Source of the DNA: Chloroflexota bacterium | Lineage (GTDB): Bacteria > Chloroflexota > Anaerolineae > Anaerolineales > Anaerolineaceae | NCBI GenBank assembly: GCA_012797215.1 | Contig: JAAZPN010000287.1 | Span: forward strand, 1 to 12,644 | DNA length: 12,644 nucleotides | Direction of reading: 5' to 3' | Part shown: positions 1-7,136 of the stretch, one piece after another | How the letters are laid out: each line of letters starts with the position of its first letter | Numbering within the stretch: the stretch's first letter is position 1 | The notes under the pieces: model-generated | The model's input: only the letters and a program-made list of their open reading frames with translations | Database searches by the model: none | What the model was told of the DNA's origin: nothing | Made by a program: the position numbers and the translations under genes

Positions 1-17
1 ACACTCGTTCTTCTCAT
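1..17 (-). CDS. Possible 5' end of a further minus-strand gene (truncated by the window edge)
   Basis: Read on the minus strand, a GGAGG Shine-Dalgarno (plus-strand positions 27-31) lies 9 nt before an ATG at 17-15, which opens a frame starting Met-Arg-Arg-Thr-Ser before the sequence ends. It lies 94 nt downstream of the permease stop, in the same direction, so it could be the next gene of the sugar-transport operon. Only five complete codons are visible, so the product cannot be named. The call rests on the ribosome-binding site alone and is tentative. Confidence 0.35.
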
Positions 18-59
18 TTTTCAAAACCTCCATTTTGAATCTGACTAATTGAGTAAAGC

Positions 60-94
60 GATATCGAAGGGTGAGAATATACCTTCGCAATATC
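60..94 (-). other. Intergenic stem-loop downstream of the permease genes
   Basis: CGAAGG (65-70) pairs with CCTTCG (82-87) around an 11-nt loop. GATAT (60-64) and ATATC (90-94) extend the stem across a 2-nt bulge. On the minus strand, the direction of transcription here, the stem is not followed by a T-run, so it does not look like an intrinsic terminator. It could be an mRNA-stabilising or processing hairpin between the permease pair and the next gene. The base pairing is seen directly; the role is inferred. Confidence 0.35.
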
Positions 95-111
95 CAAATG
101 TTTATTATATC

Positions 112-1002
112 CTATCCTTTCAATCCTGTTGTGGCAATTCCTTGGGTGAATTGCTTTTGTGTCAAGAAGTAAACAATCAGAATTGGGATAATCGTAATCA
201 CCGCGCCAGCCATAAGCCAGTGGGTATAAGGCCCGGCTTCTTGCACAAATCCGTACAAGCCTACCATCAGCGGTCGCCAGGTATCCCTGGTGGTGACAAG
301 CAGCGGCCATTGGAAGGCATTCCACGAAGCGGTGAAGCCAAACAGGAGCACTGTCATGATGGGCGCCTTGCTGATTGGCATCACAATCTGGATGAGAAAG
401 CGCAAATGGTCGCAGCCGTCAATGCGTGCGGCGTCCCAAAGTTCATCCGGGATTTGCGCGAAGAATTGACGCAGCAGGAAAATGCTGAACGCGTTAGCCA
501 TGAAGGGAATCGTGAGCGCCCAGTAGGTATTTATCCAGGTGCCGCCCGGGAGCGGGATGACATTTCCGCGGATAAGGAGATAGTTGGGGATCAACGTGAC
601 GGATTCAGGAATCATCATCGTTGCCAGAAAAATGCCAAAAAGAATGTTTTTTCCTTTGAAATCTATCCTACCAAATGCATAGCCTGCCAGAATCGAAGTG
701 AAGAGAAGTCCGGTTAAGGTGCCAAGAGTTATCAGCACGCTGTTTACAAAGTATTTTGAAAAATTAGCTTGGTCCCAAGCCTCTTTGTAGTTAATCCACT
801 GGGGGACTTTTGGCAGGAGTTGGCGGGTAATCGTTTCCCCTAAGGTCATTAGCGAATTCGAAATCATCCAAAAGAAGGGGAAGATGAAGATTAGTGCCCC
901 CATCAGAAGGATCAGGTAAAGAACAATCTTACCCAGAATCCTGCCGGCGTGGATTTCTTTCTTACTTTTTTTGAGGGTAGGCAGTGCTGCTGAATTATCC
1001 AT
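112..1002 (-). CDS. Carbohydrate ABC transporter permease, MalG-type
   Basis: Inner-membrane subunit of a sugar importer of the MalFG (CUT1) permease type, which forms half of the translocation channel and contacts the ATPase. The 296-residue product has the usual family length. A basic N-terminus is followed by about six hydrophobic helices (near residues 25-47, 86-110, 119-140, 158-178, 205-226 and 263-281). The EAA loop, which docks the ATPase, is at about 187-209 (DAARIDG ... IVMP). The C-terminus is short with a Gly-Leu-Lys-Gly end, as is common in MalG-like proteins. Its ATG lies inside the end of the upstream permease gene with an 8-nt overlap, implying translational coupling and 1:1 synthesis. 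The substrate cannot be read from a permease alone, and no binding protein or ATPase gene is in view. Confidence 0.93.
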   Translation of the reverse strand: MDNSAALPTLKKSKKEIHAGRILGKIVLYLILLMGALIFIFPFFWMISNSLMTLGETITRQLLPKVPQWINYKEAWDQANFSKYFVNSVLITLGTLTGLLFTSILAGYAFGRIDFKGKNILFGIFLATMMIPESVTLIPNYLLIRGNVIPLPGGTWINTYWALTIPFMANAFSIFLLRQFFAQIPDELWDAARIDGCDHLRFLIQIVMPISKAPIMTVLLFGFTASWNAFQWPLLVTTRDTWRPLMVGLYGFVQEAGPYTHWLMAGAVITIIPILIVYFLTQKQFTQGIATTGLKG

Positions 1003-2155
1003 AGAAGACCCGCTCTCCCATAATCTTGTTTTGCGCTAACGTCAGACCCAGGATGATGATGAACAAGACGATTGCCTGGGCTGTGGCAACACCGTACTGA
1101 TTGGCTTTATAAAAACGATCGAAGACCAGCAAGCTTGTGGTGACAACTGAATTTTGCGCGCTCGGAGTTCGCATCACGTAAATGTGATTGAAGGCTTTAA
1201 ATGTGCCAATAAATCCAATCAGCGTCAGGTAAAAGGTGACCGGGGAAATCATTGGGATGGTAATGTGCCAGAAACGGTCCCACTTGCTGCCGCCATCAAT
1301 CTCAGCCGCTTCGTAGATTTCCTTGGGGATATTCCCAAGACCAGAAAGGAAAATCACCGTGTTATATCCAACAAAGGACCAGATGCCGAAAATAATGATT
1401 GTCAGCAGCGCCAGGCTTGGCCCGTCTGCCAAACCGGAAACGTTTATGCCCAGCAAGCGCAGAACCGGTTTGGGTTCAAAGCGCCACTTCAGCGGGTCAA
1501 TGCCAAAAAAGCCAATTAATCGGTTCGCGAGCGAAGTCTCCCGACTCGAGAAGATAATCTGAAAAACGACCGCGGTGCTGATGGAAGGCGTGATGTAAGG
1601 CAGGAAATAAATCATCCGGAAAGCTTCCTTGCCGATGATATCCTGGTAAAGGATATAGGCCAGTACCAAACCGAGAATAATCTCAGCCGGCACCGTCCCC
1701 AGCGCGTAATATATAGTCACAATCAGGGAGTTGAGGAAATCCTTGTTCCCTGTCTCGTACATCATCCCCCATCCGGTCACAAAAATGACGCCACCGAGGA
1801 CAAGCACCAAAGCGCCCGCGATCCGTGCCAGCCGCCCTCCCTTACTTACGGACTGGAAAGCCTTGCCCCAGACAAAATATCCGAGGATGATTAAGCCTAA
1901 TCCGGTTACAAGCACCAGTAAATTCCACCAGGAACCGAAGATCAATAGGTAGTTTTTGTCACCGATAAAGGGTCCTTTGGTAACCTGCCAATTAAACAGG
2001 CTCATGTAAATGGAGTAGCCAATCGGGAATATACCAAAGATTAAGATAACGATTAGAGCGGGAAGGATAAAGAGATAACCGGTAAGTTGTTCCTGCAGCT
2101 TGATGAGTTTCAGGGTTTTCCGGTGGGACTGGTGCGTTACTGTATTCTCAGCCAA
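995..2155 (-). CDS. Carbohydrate ABC transporter permease, MalF-type, with two extra membrane helices
   Basis: Partner permease of the 112-1002 product. The EAA loop is clear at about residues 281-305 (YEAAEIDGG ... ITIPMISP), and LxxYILPA-like residues mark the first helix at about 27-50. The protein has 386 residues where plain MalF-like CUT1 permeases usually have about 290-310. The excess lies mainly at about 65-135, where two further hydrophobic segments (about 78-96 and 111-130) are joined by a short basic loop (KGGRLAR), ahead of the conserved core that begins near 137. A further spacer of about 40 residues (207-245) separates later helices. The start is TTG at 2155-2153, supported by GGAGG 5 nt upstream; no in-frame ATG lies nearby. 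The 128 nt separating it from the lipoprotein gene 2284-3390 hold no convincing promoter or terminator. Confidence 0.93.
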   Translation of the reverse strand: MAENTVTHQSHRKTLKLIKLQEQLTGYLFILPALIVILIFGIFPIGYSIYMSLFNWQVTKGPFIGDKNYLLIFGSWWNLLVLVTGLGLIILGYFVWGKAFQSVSKGGRLARIAGALVLVLGGVIFVTGWGMMYETGNKDFLNSLIVTIYYALGTVPAEIILGLVLAYILYQDIIGKEAFRMIYFLPYITPSISTAVVFQIIFSSRETSLANRLIGFFGIDPLKWRFEPKPVLRLLGINVSGLADGPSLALLTIIIFGIWSFVGYNTVIFLSGLGNIPKEIYEAAEIDGGSKWDRFWHITIPMISPVTFYLTLIGFIGTFKAFNHIYVMRTPSAQNSVVTTSLLVFDRFYKANQYGVATAQAIVLFIIILGLTLAQNKIMGERVFYG

Positions 2156-2160
2156 TGAAA

Positions 2161-2165
2161 CCTCC
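2161..2165 (-). promoter_or_regulatory. Shine-Dalgarno GGAGG fixing a TTG start
   Basis: CCTCC on the plus strand reads GGAGG on the minus strand, 5 nt before the TTG at 2155-2153. No in-frame ATG occurs close by, and the residues after the TTG run straight into a normal permease N-terminus. The site therefore decides the start as TTG. Confidence 0.7.
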
Positions 2166-2283
2166 AGGAGCCAGCTTGCAGATTGGTTTTGTTTTCAAAC
2201 ACCCTTTCATTTTACAGGATTTTTCCTTTCTGTGGGTTATGAAAAGGTTAACATTGTTCTTCTTCAGCCAATCCATAATTATT

Positions 2284-3390
2284 TTATCGTGGATCAGGAA
2301 GGAATCCCAAAATTGTCCGCGGAAAACTATCCGAGACAACCAAAAAACCAATGTCATCCAAGCGCGCCAAACCTTCCCAATTGCGGGAACTGCCATCGAA
2401 GGTCAGCTTAAGGTAGATTGGCGGCTGGTCAAGCAGAATTATTTGACCATCTTTGATTGCTAAAGTAATGATTCTCTCCACCCGATCAGAGCGCTGGTGA
2501 GAACCTCCTTCTCCAAAGCGTTCTGAAATGGCATCGGAACTTGCCCGAAGATGGACATCCCCAGTGTAAAAGTAATTCATCACCCAAAAGGTGCCATCTG
2601 GCAGGGCTTCGGCAGCATCGGTTACCCGATATTCAATCGCGGGAAATTCCAGCACCGGTAACGGATTTAGGTTCTGATCAAAAACGCGGGCAAAAGCGCC
2701 GGGATTAAGCTCAGCGCCGTTATCTTCGAAAATTGTGTAAATCGCGTTGTTATAAACCACAAGGCTTTCATCGCTCGCGTTTTTAAATTTGGTTTGCGGG
2801 CTGAGCGGCACAAGCTTCTGTAAGTCCAATTTAATAGAGCTTCCGTCTTCCCCGACTGTCCCGACTGCCAGGTAACCCATCATAGCGCTGCCGGCGTTGG
2901 TTTCAATAGTGACGTAAACACGCTCCTCTGAGAAGGCAATAGCTTCGTATCCTTCAAATCCTGGCAAACTTTCGGAAAGCCCGTCATCCTCAAAGCGGAG
3001 GGTGCCGACTTCGATCGGAGCTTCATTATCGGAGGAGAGGTACGCCATCAAGGTCGTTTTGGAAATAGTGACCAACAGACCTTCGCCGTCCTGCCCCAAT
3101 CTGCCTGGGTACTGTGGGAGCAATACCAGGGTTTCCCCCCACCAGGCTAAGCCAGAAAATTCCATTTTTGCGGCGTTATACGGCTCGGGCAGGAGAATTT
3201 CGCGAACTTCCACCTCGCTTAGTCCAGCAAGGGCTCCCGTGAGCGCAGTGAAATCTTTCACAACGGGAGATGGCGTGAGGACAGAATTAACGGGAGCATT
3301 TGTTTCTTTCTGGATTGCTATGTTATTGCTACACGCATTAGCTATTAGAACAAAGGTAAAGATCAGGAATTTTGGGAGAAGATTTTTCAT
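2284..3390 (-). CDS. Secreted lipoprotein with phytase-like/esterase-like beta-propeller domain
   Basis: The predicted product has 368 residues. The N-terminus MKNLLPKFLIF... is a lipoprotein signal peptide ending in Ala-Asn-Ala-Cys (Cys20 from the ATG), followed by a Ser/Thr/Pro-rich linker, so it should be anchored on the outer face of the membrane. The body has recurring strand-rich blocks with motifs such as GFEGYEAIAF and NWEGLARLDDIGFLVVSD, which resemble the 'esterase-like activity of phytase' family (a propeller-type fold). The substrate is unknown and enzymatic activity is not assured. The start chosen is the ATG at 3390-3388, overlapping the TGA of the upstream nuclease gene by one base (TGATG), which points to coupled translation. 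A TTG one codon earlier is possible but less likely. No Shine-Dalgarno is evident, consistent with reinitiation. Confidence 0.6.
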   Translation of the reverse strand: MKNLLPKFLIFTFVLIANACSNNIAIQKETNAPVNSVLTPSPVVKDFTALTGALAGLSEVEVREILLPEPYNAAKMEFSGLAWWGETLVLLPQYPGRLGQDGEGLLVTISKTTLMAYLSSDNEAPIEVGTLRFEDDGLSESLPGFEGYEAIAFSEERVYVTIETNAGSAMMGYLAVGTVGEDGSSIKLDLQKLVPLSPQTKFKNASDESLVVYNNAIYTIFEDNGAELNPGAFARVFDQNLNPLPVLEFPAIEYRVTDAAEALPDGTFWVMNYFYTGDVHLRASSDAISERFGEGGSHQRSDRVERIITLAIKDGQIILLDQPPIYLKLTFDGSSRNWEGLARLDDIGFLVVSDSFPRTILGFLPDPR

Positions 3391-5258
3391 CAATCAAATT
3401 TAAGCACAGCATAAGCGGGGTCGTGATCAGAAACACGGAAACCCGGCACGTTCTCAGAATTCAAGTGCAGCACATCGAAATAACTAACTTTATACGAAAG
3501 CGCAACACTCACGAGAATGTTGTCGAGAACCTGCCCGTTGCCCTCGTGGATGTATGTATACCGCTCATTTTCCGGCAGCAAAGTAATCAAATTGACCAGG
3601 GCGCCAGCCTGAAGTTGCTCTATTGGCGGACTCCAGGCAAAATCGTTTAAATCCCCCAGAACAATAACATTGGCGTTGGGGTCAATAGCCAGGATGTTTC
3701 GTACAAAAGCATTAATCTCTCGCGCTTGGTCAAGCCGCTGTCTTTCACTCACCAGCGGTGGCGGCTGCTGGTCGCCAAACAAGGGACCATCCTCCCCTTT
3801 GGAGTTAAGATGGCAAACAATGACGAAAACATCCTGGTCCAAAAATCGAAACTGCGCGGCGAGAGGTTTTCGGCTGTCCCTGAACGCGTAAGATTGCGGA
3901 CTGACACGTCCGGGGTTGAGTGACAATATGGGTTTTCCGGCCTTGTTCAACACCTGGTTAGCGCTGGCTGTGTCTCCTGCCTGCGCGTTGATCGCGCTCA
4001 GACCCCGGTCCTCACGATAAAGGAGCACGACCCGGATATTACCGCCGTTAACACCTCCATCCGCGTTCCTCAGCGGGTCAATCGAAAGCGCGCGATAGTC
4101 GGGTCCGCCTAGCTGCTTGACCTTCTGGATCAGCTTGTTTATGTTCCCGGCAGCTGAAGTCTGAGCAGAATCGAGCTCACCGTCGTCATCCTGAATTTCT
4201 TGCAGCGCGATGATATCCGGACTGCGCAGATTCTTGACGATGTGCTCCGCCAATGTTGAAAGCCTTTCAGGAGCAATCATGGGATTAAAATTCGCCACAT
4301 TATAAGTGGCCACAGCCAGCTCATTTTCCCCGAGCTGGTAGCTGACAGACTCCTCTGGGTTTTTCCCCTGTTCAAAACGCAGCTTTTGGGTTGGCTGGAG
4401 CTTGAAATTGCCATAGCTGTAGTCCATGATCCCGATAATTGGCGCTGTAAAACGCGCACCCACGCGAATAGTCGGCATGTTAATGAAGGCGTCATCCAAT
4501 ATGATGCGCTCCGGGTTAGCATCGTCCTGGCGCAGCACTAGCACATTCCGGGCTGAAAGGATGCTGGCATTCTTTCCGAGGTCAGCTACAACTGTCACTT
4601 CGTTATAAGAGGAGGTCGACGACACCGCCAAGGCATCATTGACCTGGACGCGCATCCCTTCCAGGCTCTCGAAGAAATCCAGACCATCCTGGGCGGGGTC
4701 AAACTCCCCATTTCTGCTGGCATAACCATTCACGTCATTTTCGATAACATAGTTGGGAATCCTTCGCCCGGTTTCTCCTATCACTATTGCTTCCGGTAAA
4801 GGGTTACCGCTGGATAGCACAACGTAAGAAGCCTGGAAAAGCTCAGTACGCGTCAGTGAATTCTCTCCCAAACCAGCCGGGTTATACTCCCGAACTTTTG
4901 CCTGGTTTATTATTACCAAATCGCCAACTCTAACACCACCAAACGCGTTCGCGGATACAAAAAGCGCCTCTGAGGTGCGCTCATCCTCATCCGGCACGGG
5001 TTCCTGCAGGTAAAAACCGCTGCCGGTGATGGCAGTGACAATGCCTTCCACGCCCGATATACTTTTGCCGTCATATGGCGAGCGGTGCTGCGCGCCCTGA
5101 AGCTCATGGATGCGTAATATGCTCAGGTCTTGCATCGCAGCAGTGTCGGTTCGCGTGGGCGTTGGCTGAACTGTTTCCGTTGAACTTCTGCAGGCAGCAA
5201 GCAGTAAACAGCTTAGCAAGCCGAGAAAAAGAATTTTATTCCGCCAGCTTTTTTCCAT
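3390..5258 (-). CDS. Extracellular endonuclease/exonuclease/phosphatase-family lipoprotein (NucH/ExeM-like)
   Basis: Predicted secreted nuclease or phosphoesterase of 622 residues. The signal peptide has a good lipobox, LLAAC, with Cys23, and is followed by a Thr/Pro-rich linker. Residues about 45-300 form an N-terminal beta-rich region containing segments like GVEGIVTAITGSGFYLQE, typical of the OB-like domain in large extracellular nucleases. The EEP catalytic domain spans about 312-622. It has the expected residues: Asn320 (TYNVANF), Glu354 (LQEIQD), His483 (CHLNSKG), Asp536/Asn538 (GDLND) and the terminal SDHDP at 610-614. Such proteins hydrolyse extracellular DNA or phosphodiesters with Mg2+, often for nutrient scavenging. 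The open frame extends 82 codons further upstream, but that part lacks secretion features and overlaps the divergent gene, so the ATG just before the signal peptide is chosen. The next gene is translationally coupled. Confidence 0.88.
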   Translation of the reverse strand: MEKSWRNKILFLGLLSCLLLAACRSSTETVQPTPTRTDTAAMQDLSILRIHELQGAQHRSPYDGKSISGVEGIVTAITGSGFYLQEPVPDEDERTSEALFVSANAFGGVRVGDLVIINQAKVREYNPAGLGENSLTRTELFQASYVVLSSGNPLPEAIVIGETGRRIPNYVIENDVNGYASRNGEFDPAQDGLDFFESLEGMRVQVNDALAVSSTSSYNEVTVVADLGKNASILSARNVLVLRQDDANPERIILDDAFINMPTIRVGARFTAPIIGIMDYSYGNFKLQPTQKLRFEQGKNPEESVSYQLGENELAVATYNVANFNPMIAPERLSTLAEHIVKNLRSPDIIALQEIQDDDGELDSAQTSAAGNINKLIQKVKQLGGPDYRALSIDPLRNADGGVNGGNIRVVLLYREDRGLSAINAQAGDTASANQVLNKAGKPILSLNPGRVSPQSYAFRDSRKPLAAQFRFLDQDVFVIVCHLNSKGEDGPLFGDQQPPPLVSERQRLDQAREINAFVRNILAIDPNANVIVLGDLNDFAWSPPIEQLQAGALVNLITLLPENERYTYIHEGNGQVLDNILVSVALSYKVSYFDVLHLNSENVPGFRVSDHDPAYAVLKFD

Positions 5259-5275
5259 AAACCACCATAGCAGGT

Positions 5276-5281
5276 AGTATA
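5276..5281 (-). promoter_or_regulatory. Candidate -10 element for the nuclease gene
   Basis: The minus strand reads TATACT here, 17 nt before the ATG at 5258, predicting a leader of about 10 nt. No good -35 is seen at 16-18 nt spacing. This lies in the 81-nt divergent region that must also serve the plus-strand gene at 5340. Confidence 0.3.
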
Positions 5282-5327
5282 CCCGGTCTGACACCCGCCT
5301 TGCCATTCCTGCTGACACAGATTGGGT

Positions 5328-5333
5328 TAGAAT
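5328..5333 (+). promoter_or_regulatory. Candidate -10 element giving a leaderless transcript
   Basis: TAGAAT ends exactly 6 nt before the ATG at 5340, which would place +1 at the A of the start codon. There is no Shine-Dalgarno between the hexamer and the ATG and no recognisable -35 at 16-18 nt spacing. The same arrangement occurs before the gene at 8234. Confidence 0.4.
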
Positions 5334-5339
5334 TACAGC

Positions 5340-6035
5340 ATGGAAATTCAAATAGCAATCGCAAAAGTGGACCGGTTTTCGTCTCCGGAACAAGGCGACC
5401 AGGTGGAAATTGTGGAGCGGCCAAATGGCGGCGTTTCTGTCATCCTGGGCGAAGGGAAACTTAACGGGAACCGGTCCAGATTTGTGGCGCGGAAAGCGGT
5501 CCACCGCGTGCTTTCGCTCTTACTCGAAGGCATCCACGACGGGGCAGCTTCCCGCGCGGTTCTCTCAGCTCTCAAAACTGAGTATCACAATGAAGCTGAG
5601 TTAAGCTTGAGCATTCTTTCCTGCGATCTGGAAAGCGAGACGCTTGTCCTTACCAAAAACAACGATCTGCCGGTCATCATGATTCGCAAGAGCGAGGGAA
5701 GCTACACCAGTTATGAAGGCCGCGACGAAGTCAATCCTTTGCAGCCCAACGTGTACCAATTCCCAATTGAAAACAATTTTATTATTATCATGTTTTCAGA
5801 TGGCGTCGCCACGGCCGGATGGGATTGCAGCCAGCCGCTCGAGTGGAGTTCCCTGATGGAATCAGTACTGGACGAACAGGAATTAACAGTTCACGAAATA
5901 GCCGATCAGGTGCTAAACCAAGCTATTGCCCAGGATTTAGGGCAACCGCATGATGATATGGCGGTTGTCGTTGTGCAGGTCGGCAGGAAAACCGGAAAAC
6001 CCATTCGGCGGATGTCCCTAACACTGCCTTTATAA
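5340..6035 (+). CDS. SpoIIE/PP2C-like serine phosphatase domain protein with altered metal motif
   Basis: Stand-alone catalytic domain of 231 residues resembling the SpoIIE branch of PPM phosphatases, which usually dephosphorylate anti-sigma-factor antagonists or other signalling proteins in the cytosol. Visible landmarks in order: GD at 19-20, a core helix rich in Ala/Val at about 50-75, FSDG at 152-155 and HDDMAVVVV at 204-212. The Asp residues of GD, SDG and DD are kept. The normally invariant DGxGxG block is replaced by EGKLNG (38-43), so a metal-ligand Asp has become Glu and one Gly is lost. No sensor, kinase or membrane domain is attached. It lies 13 nt upstream of tdh, so the two are probably co-transcribed. 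Start: the ATG at 5340 lacks a Shine-Dalgarno (see the -10 at 5328). Confidence 0.75.
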   Translation: MEIQIAIAKVDRFSSPEQGDQVEIVERPNGGVSVILGEGKLNGNRSRFVARKAVHRVLSLLLEGIHDGAASRAVLSALKTEYHNEAELSLSILSCDLESETLVLTKNNDLPVIMIRKSEGSYTSYEGRDEVNPLQPNVYQFPIENNFIIIMFSDGVATAGWDCSQPLEWSSLMESVLDEQELTVHEIADQVLNQAIAQDLGQPHDDMAVVVVQVGRKTGKPIRRMSLTLPL

Positions 6036-6048
6036 CCAAGGAGAAAAA

Positions 6049-7080
6049 ATGCGAGAGGAAGTTGTTCTCATTACCGGAGCAAATGGAGAAATCGGCCACG
6101 GATTAATCCGCCACGTATCGGCTATGAATTGTCCGATTGTCGCGATTGACGTAAATCCTCTCGATAAGCCTCTGCGGTCTATGGTCGCGAAATGGATTGT
6201 GGGCGATATTCTCGATCAAATCCTGCTTGGCAGGCTTGTGGTGGAACATCAGATCCGCACGATTTATCATCTTGCATCCATTCTCTCGACAAAAGCCGAA
6301 TACAACCCGGAAACTGCCCATCGTATCAATGTTGAAGGAACGCTGAACCTGCTTCGGCTGGCGGTGGAACAATCGCAGTGGCAGGGGAATTCCGTTAAAT
6401 TTATCTACCCAAGCTCCATCGCAGCTTATGGGATGGACTCGCTGGCCTGTAAAACGCAGGTTGGTAAGGTCAAAGAGACCCAGTACACCTTCCCAACCAC
6501 CATGTACGGCTGCAACAAGCTCTACTGCGAGCACCTTGGGCGCTATTACAGCACGCATTACCGCCAACTTGCCGCGGATTTCGCTTCTGGACCAACGGTC
6601 GATTTTCGCTGCCTGCGTTTTCCCGGGCTCATCAGCGCGGAAACTATCCCAACCGGCGGCACCAGCGATTACGGTCCCGAAATGCTGCACGCGGCCGCGA
6701 AGGGGTCGCCGTATAACTGTTTCGTCCGGCCAGACACCCGCTTGCCCTTTATGGTCATGCCGGACGCGATAAAATCTTTGATCATGCTCGAGGAAGTTGA
6801 GCGCGAAAAGCTCTCCCAGTTTGTCTATAACGTGACCAGTTTCAACCCAACTGCTCTGGAAATCTATGAAATCACGACCAAAGCCTTTCCCGGCGCGCGC
6901 ATCGGGTTTGAAGTTGACCAGCGCAGACAGAAGATTGTTGACTCCTGGCCGGAAGACGTGGACGACAGCGCTGCCCGCCGGGATTGGGGCTGGCAGCCCG
7001 ATTACGACCAGGAACGCGCCTTTGGAGAATATCTGATCCCTGCCATCCGCAAGCAATACACTGAGCTTGCCAACCCGTAA
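6049..7080 (+). CDS. tdh: L-threonine 3-dehydrogenase, short-chain (extended SDR) type
   Basis: NAD-dependent oxidation of L-threonine to L-2-amino-3-ketobutyrate, the first step of threonine breakdown to glycine. The 343-residue product is an extended SDR. It has the Rossmann motif GANGEIG (10-16), the HLAS block at 74-77, Ser122/Ser123 and the catalytic Tyr153-x3-Lys157 (YGCNK). The identification rests on blocks diagnostic of the animal/Flavobacterium-type TDH rather than of sugar epimerases: RFPGLISAE (190-198), GGTSDYGPEM (203-212), FVRPDTRLPFM (225-235) and DSWPEDVDDSAARRDWGW (298-315). It is unrelated to the zinc MDR-type Tdh of E. coli. AAGGAG sits 5 nt before the ATG. The usual partner, 2-amino-3-ketobutyrate CoA ligase (kbl), is not adjacent. 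Confidence 0.88.
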   Translation: MREEVVLITGANGEIGHGLIRHVSAMNCPIVAIDVNPLDKPLRSMVAKWIVGDILDQILLGRLVVEHQIRTIYHLASILSTKAEYNPETAHRINVEGTLNLLRLAVEQSQWQGNSVKFIYPSSIAAYGMDSLACKTQVGKVKETQYTFPTTMYGCNKLYCEHLGRYYSTHYRQLAADFASGPTVDFRCLRFPGLISAETIPTGGTSDYGPEMLHAAAKGSPYNCFVRPDTRLPFMVMPDAIKSLIMLEEVEREKLSQFVYNVTSFNPTALEIYEITTKAFPGARIGFEVDQRRQKIVDSWPEDVDDSAARRDWGWQPDYDQERAFGEYLIPAIRKQYTELANP

Positions 7081-7095
7081 GATCCGGTTTACTAT
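7067..7095 (+). promoter_or_regulatory. Candidate sigma-70-type promoter for the zinc-ribbon/SDR genes
   Basis: TTGCCA (7067-7072), 17-nt spacer, TACTAT (7090-7095): 5/6 and 4/6 matches to the housekeeping consensus. The -35 overlaps the last codons of tdh. Predicted +1 is near 7102, leaving a leader of about 35 nt that contains GAGGA (7126-7130) 6 nt before the ATG at 7137. Read-through from tdh is also possible because no terminator is visible. Confidence 0.4.
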
Positions 7096-7136
7096 TTTGT
7101 CTATTCCAGAACACAGGAACAAACCGAGGACCAATT

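Noticed and set aside
20..39. Perfect 7-bp inverted repeat TTCAAAA/TTTTGAA as a terminator
   Set aside because: It is AT-only apart from one pair, and its loop holds the GGAGG of the probable next gene, so it looks more like a ribosome-binding region than a terminator.
49..717. Plus-strand open frame (222 codons) opposite the MalG-type permease
   Set aside because: Antisense shadow with no recognisable motif; the minus strand encodes a clear permease with helices and the EAA loop.
2148..2396. Minus-strand frame of 82 codons bridging the phytase-like gene and the permease start
   Set aside because: It starts inside the lipoprotein gene, has no Shine-Dalgarno and no family resemblance. A 20-codon tail beginning at an internal ATG just before the permease could be imagined as an upstream peptide, but nothing supports translation.
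5259..5504. N-terminal extension of the nuclease frame by 82 codons
   Set aside because: The extension is basic and not conserved-looking, would bury a perfect lipoprotein signal peptide, and overlaps the first 165 nt of the divergent phosphatase gene. The ATG at 5258 fits far better.
6049..7080. Annotation as a nucleotide-sugar (UDP-glucose) 4-epimerase
   Set aside because: The fold is shared, but the RPDTRLP, GGTSDY and SWP...DDSxARxDWGW blocks are those of SDR-type threonine dehydrogenase.
6103..7134. Long antisense open frame (343 codons) opposite tdh
   Set aside because: It mirrors tdh codon structure, shows no domain motifs, and its translation is low-complexity shadow-like. The plus strand carries unmistakable threonine dehydrogenase blocks and a Shine-Dalgarno.
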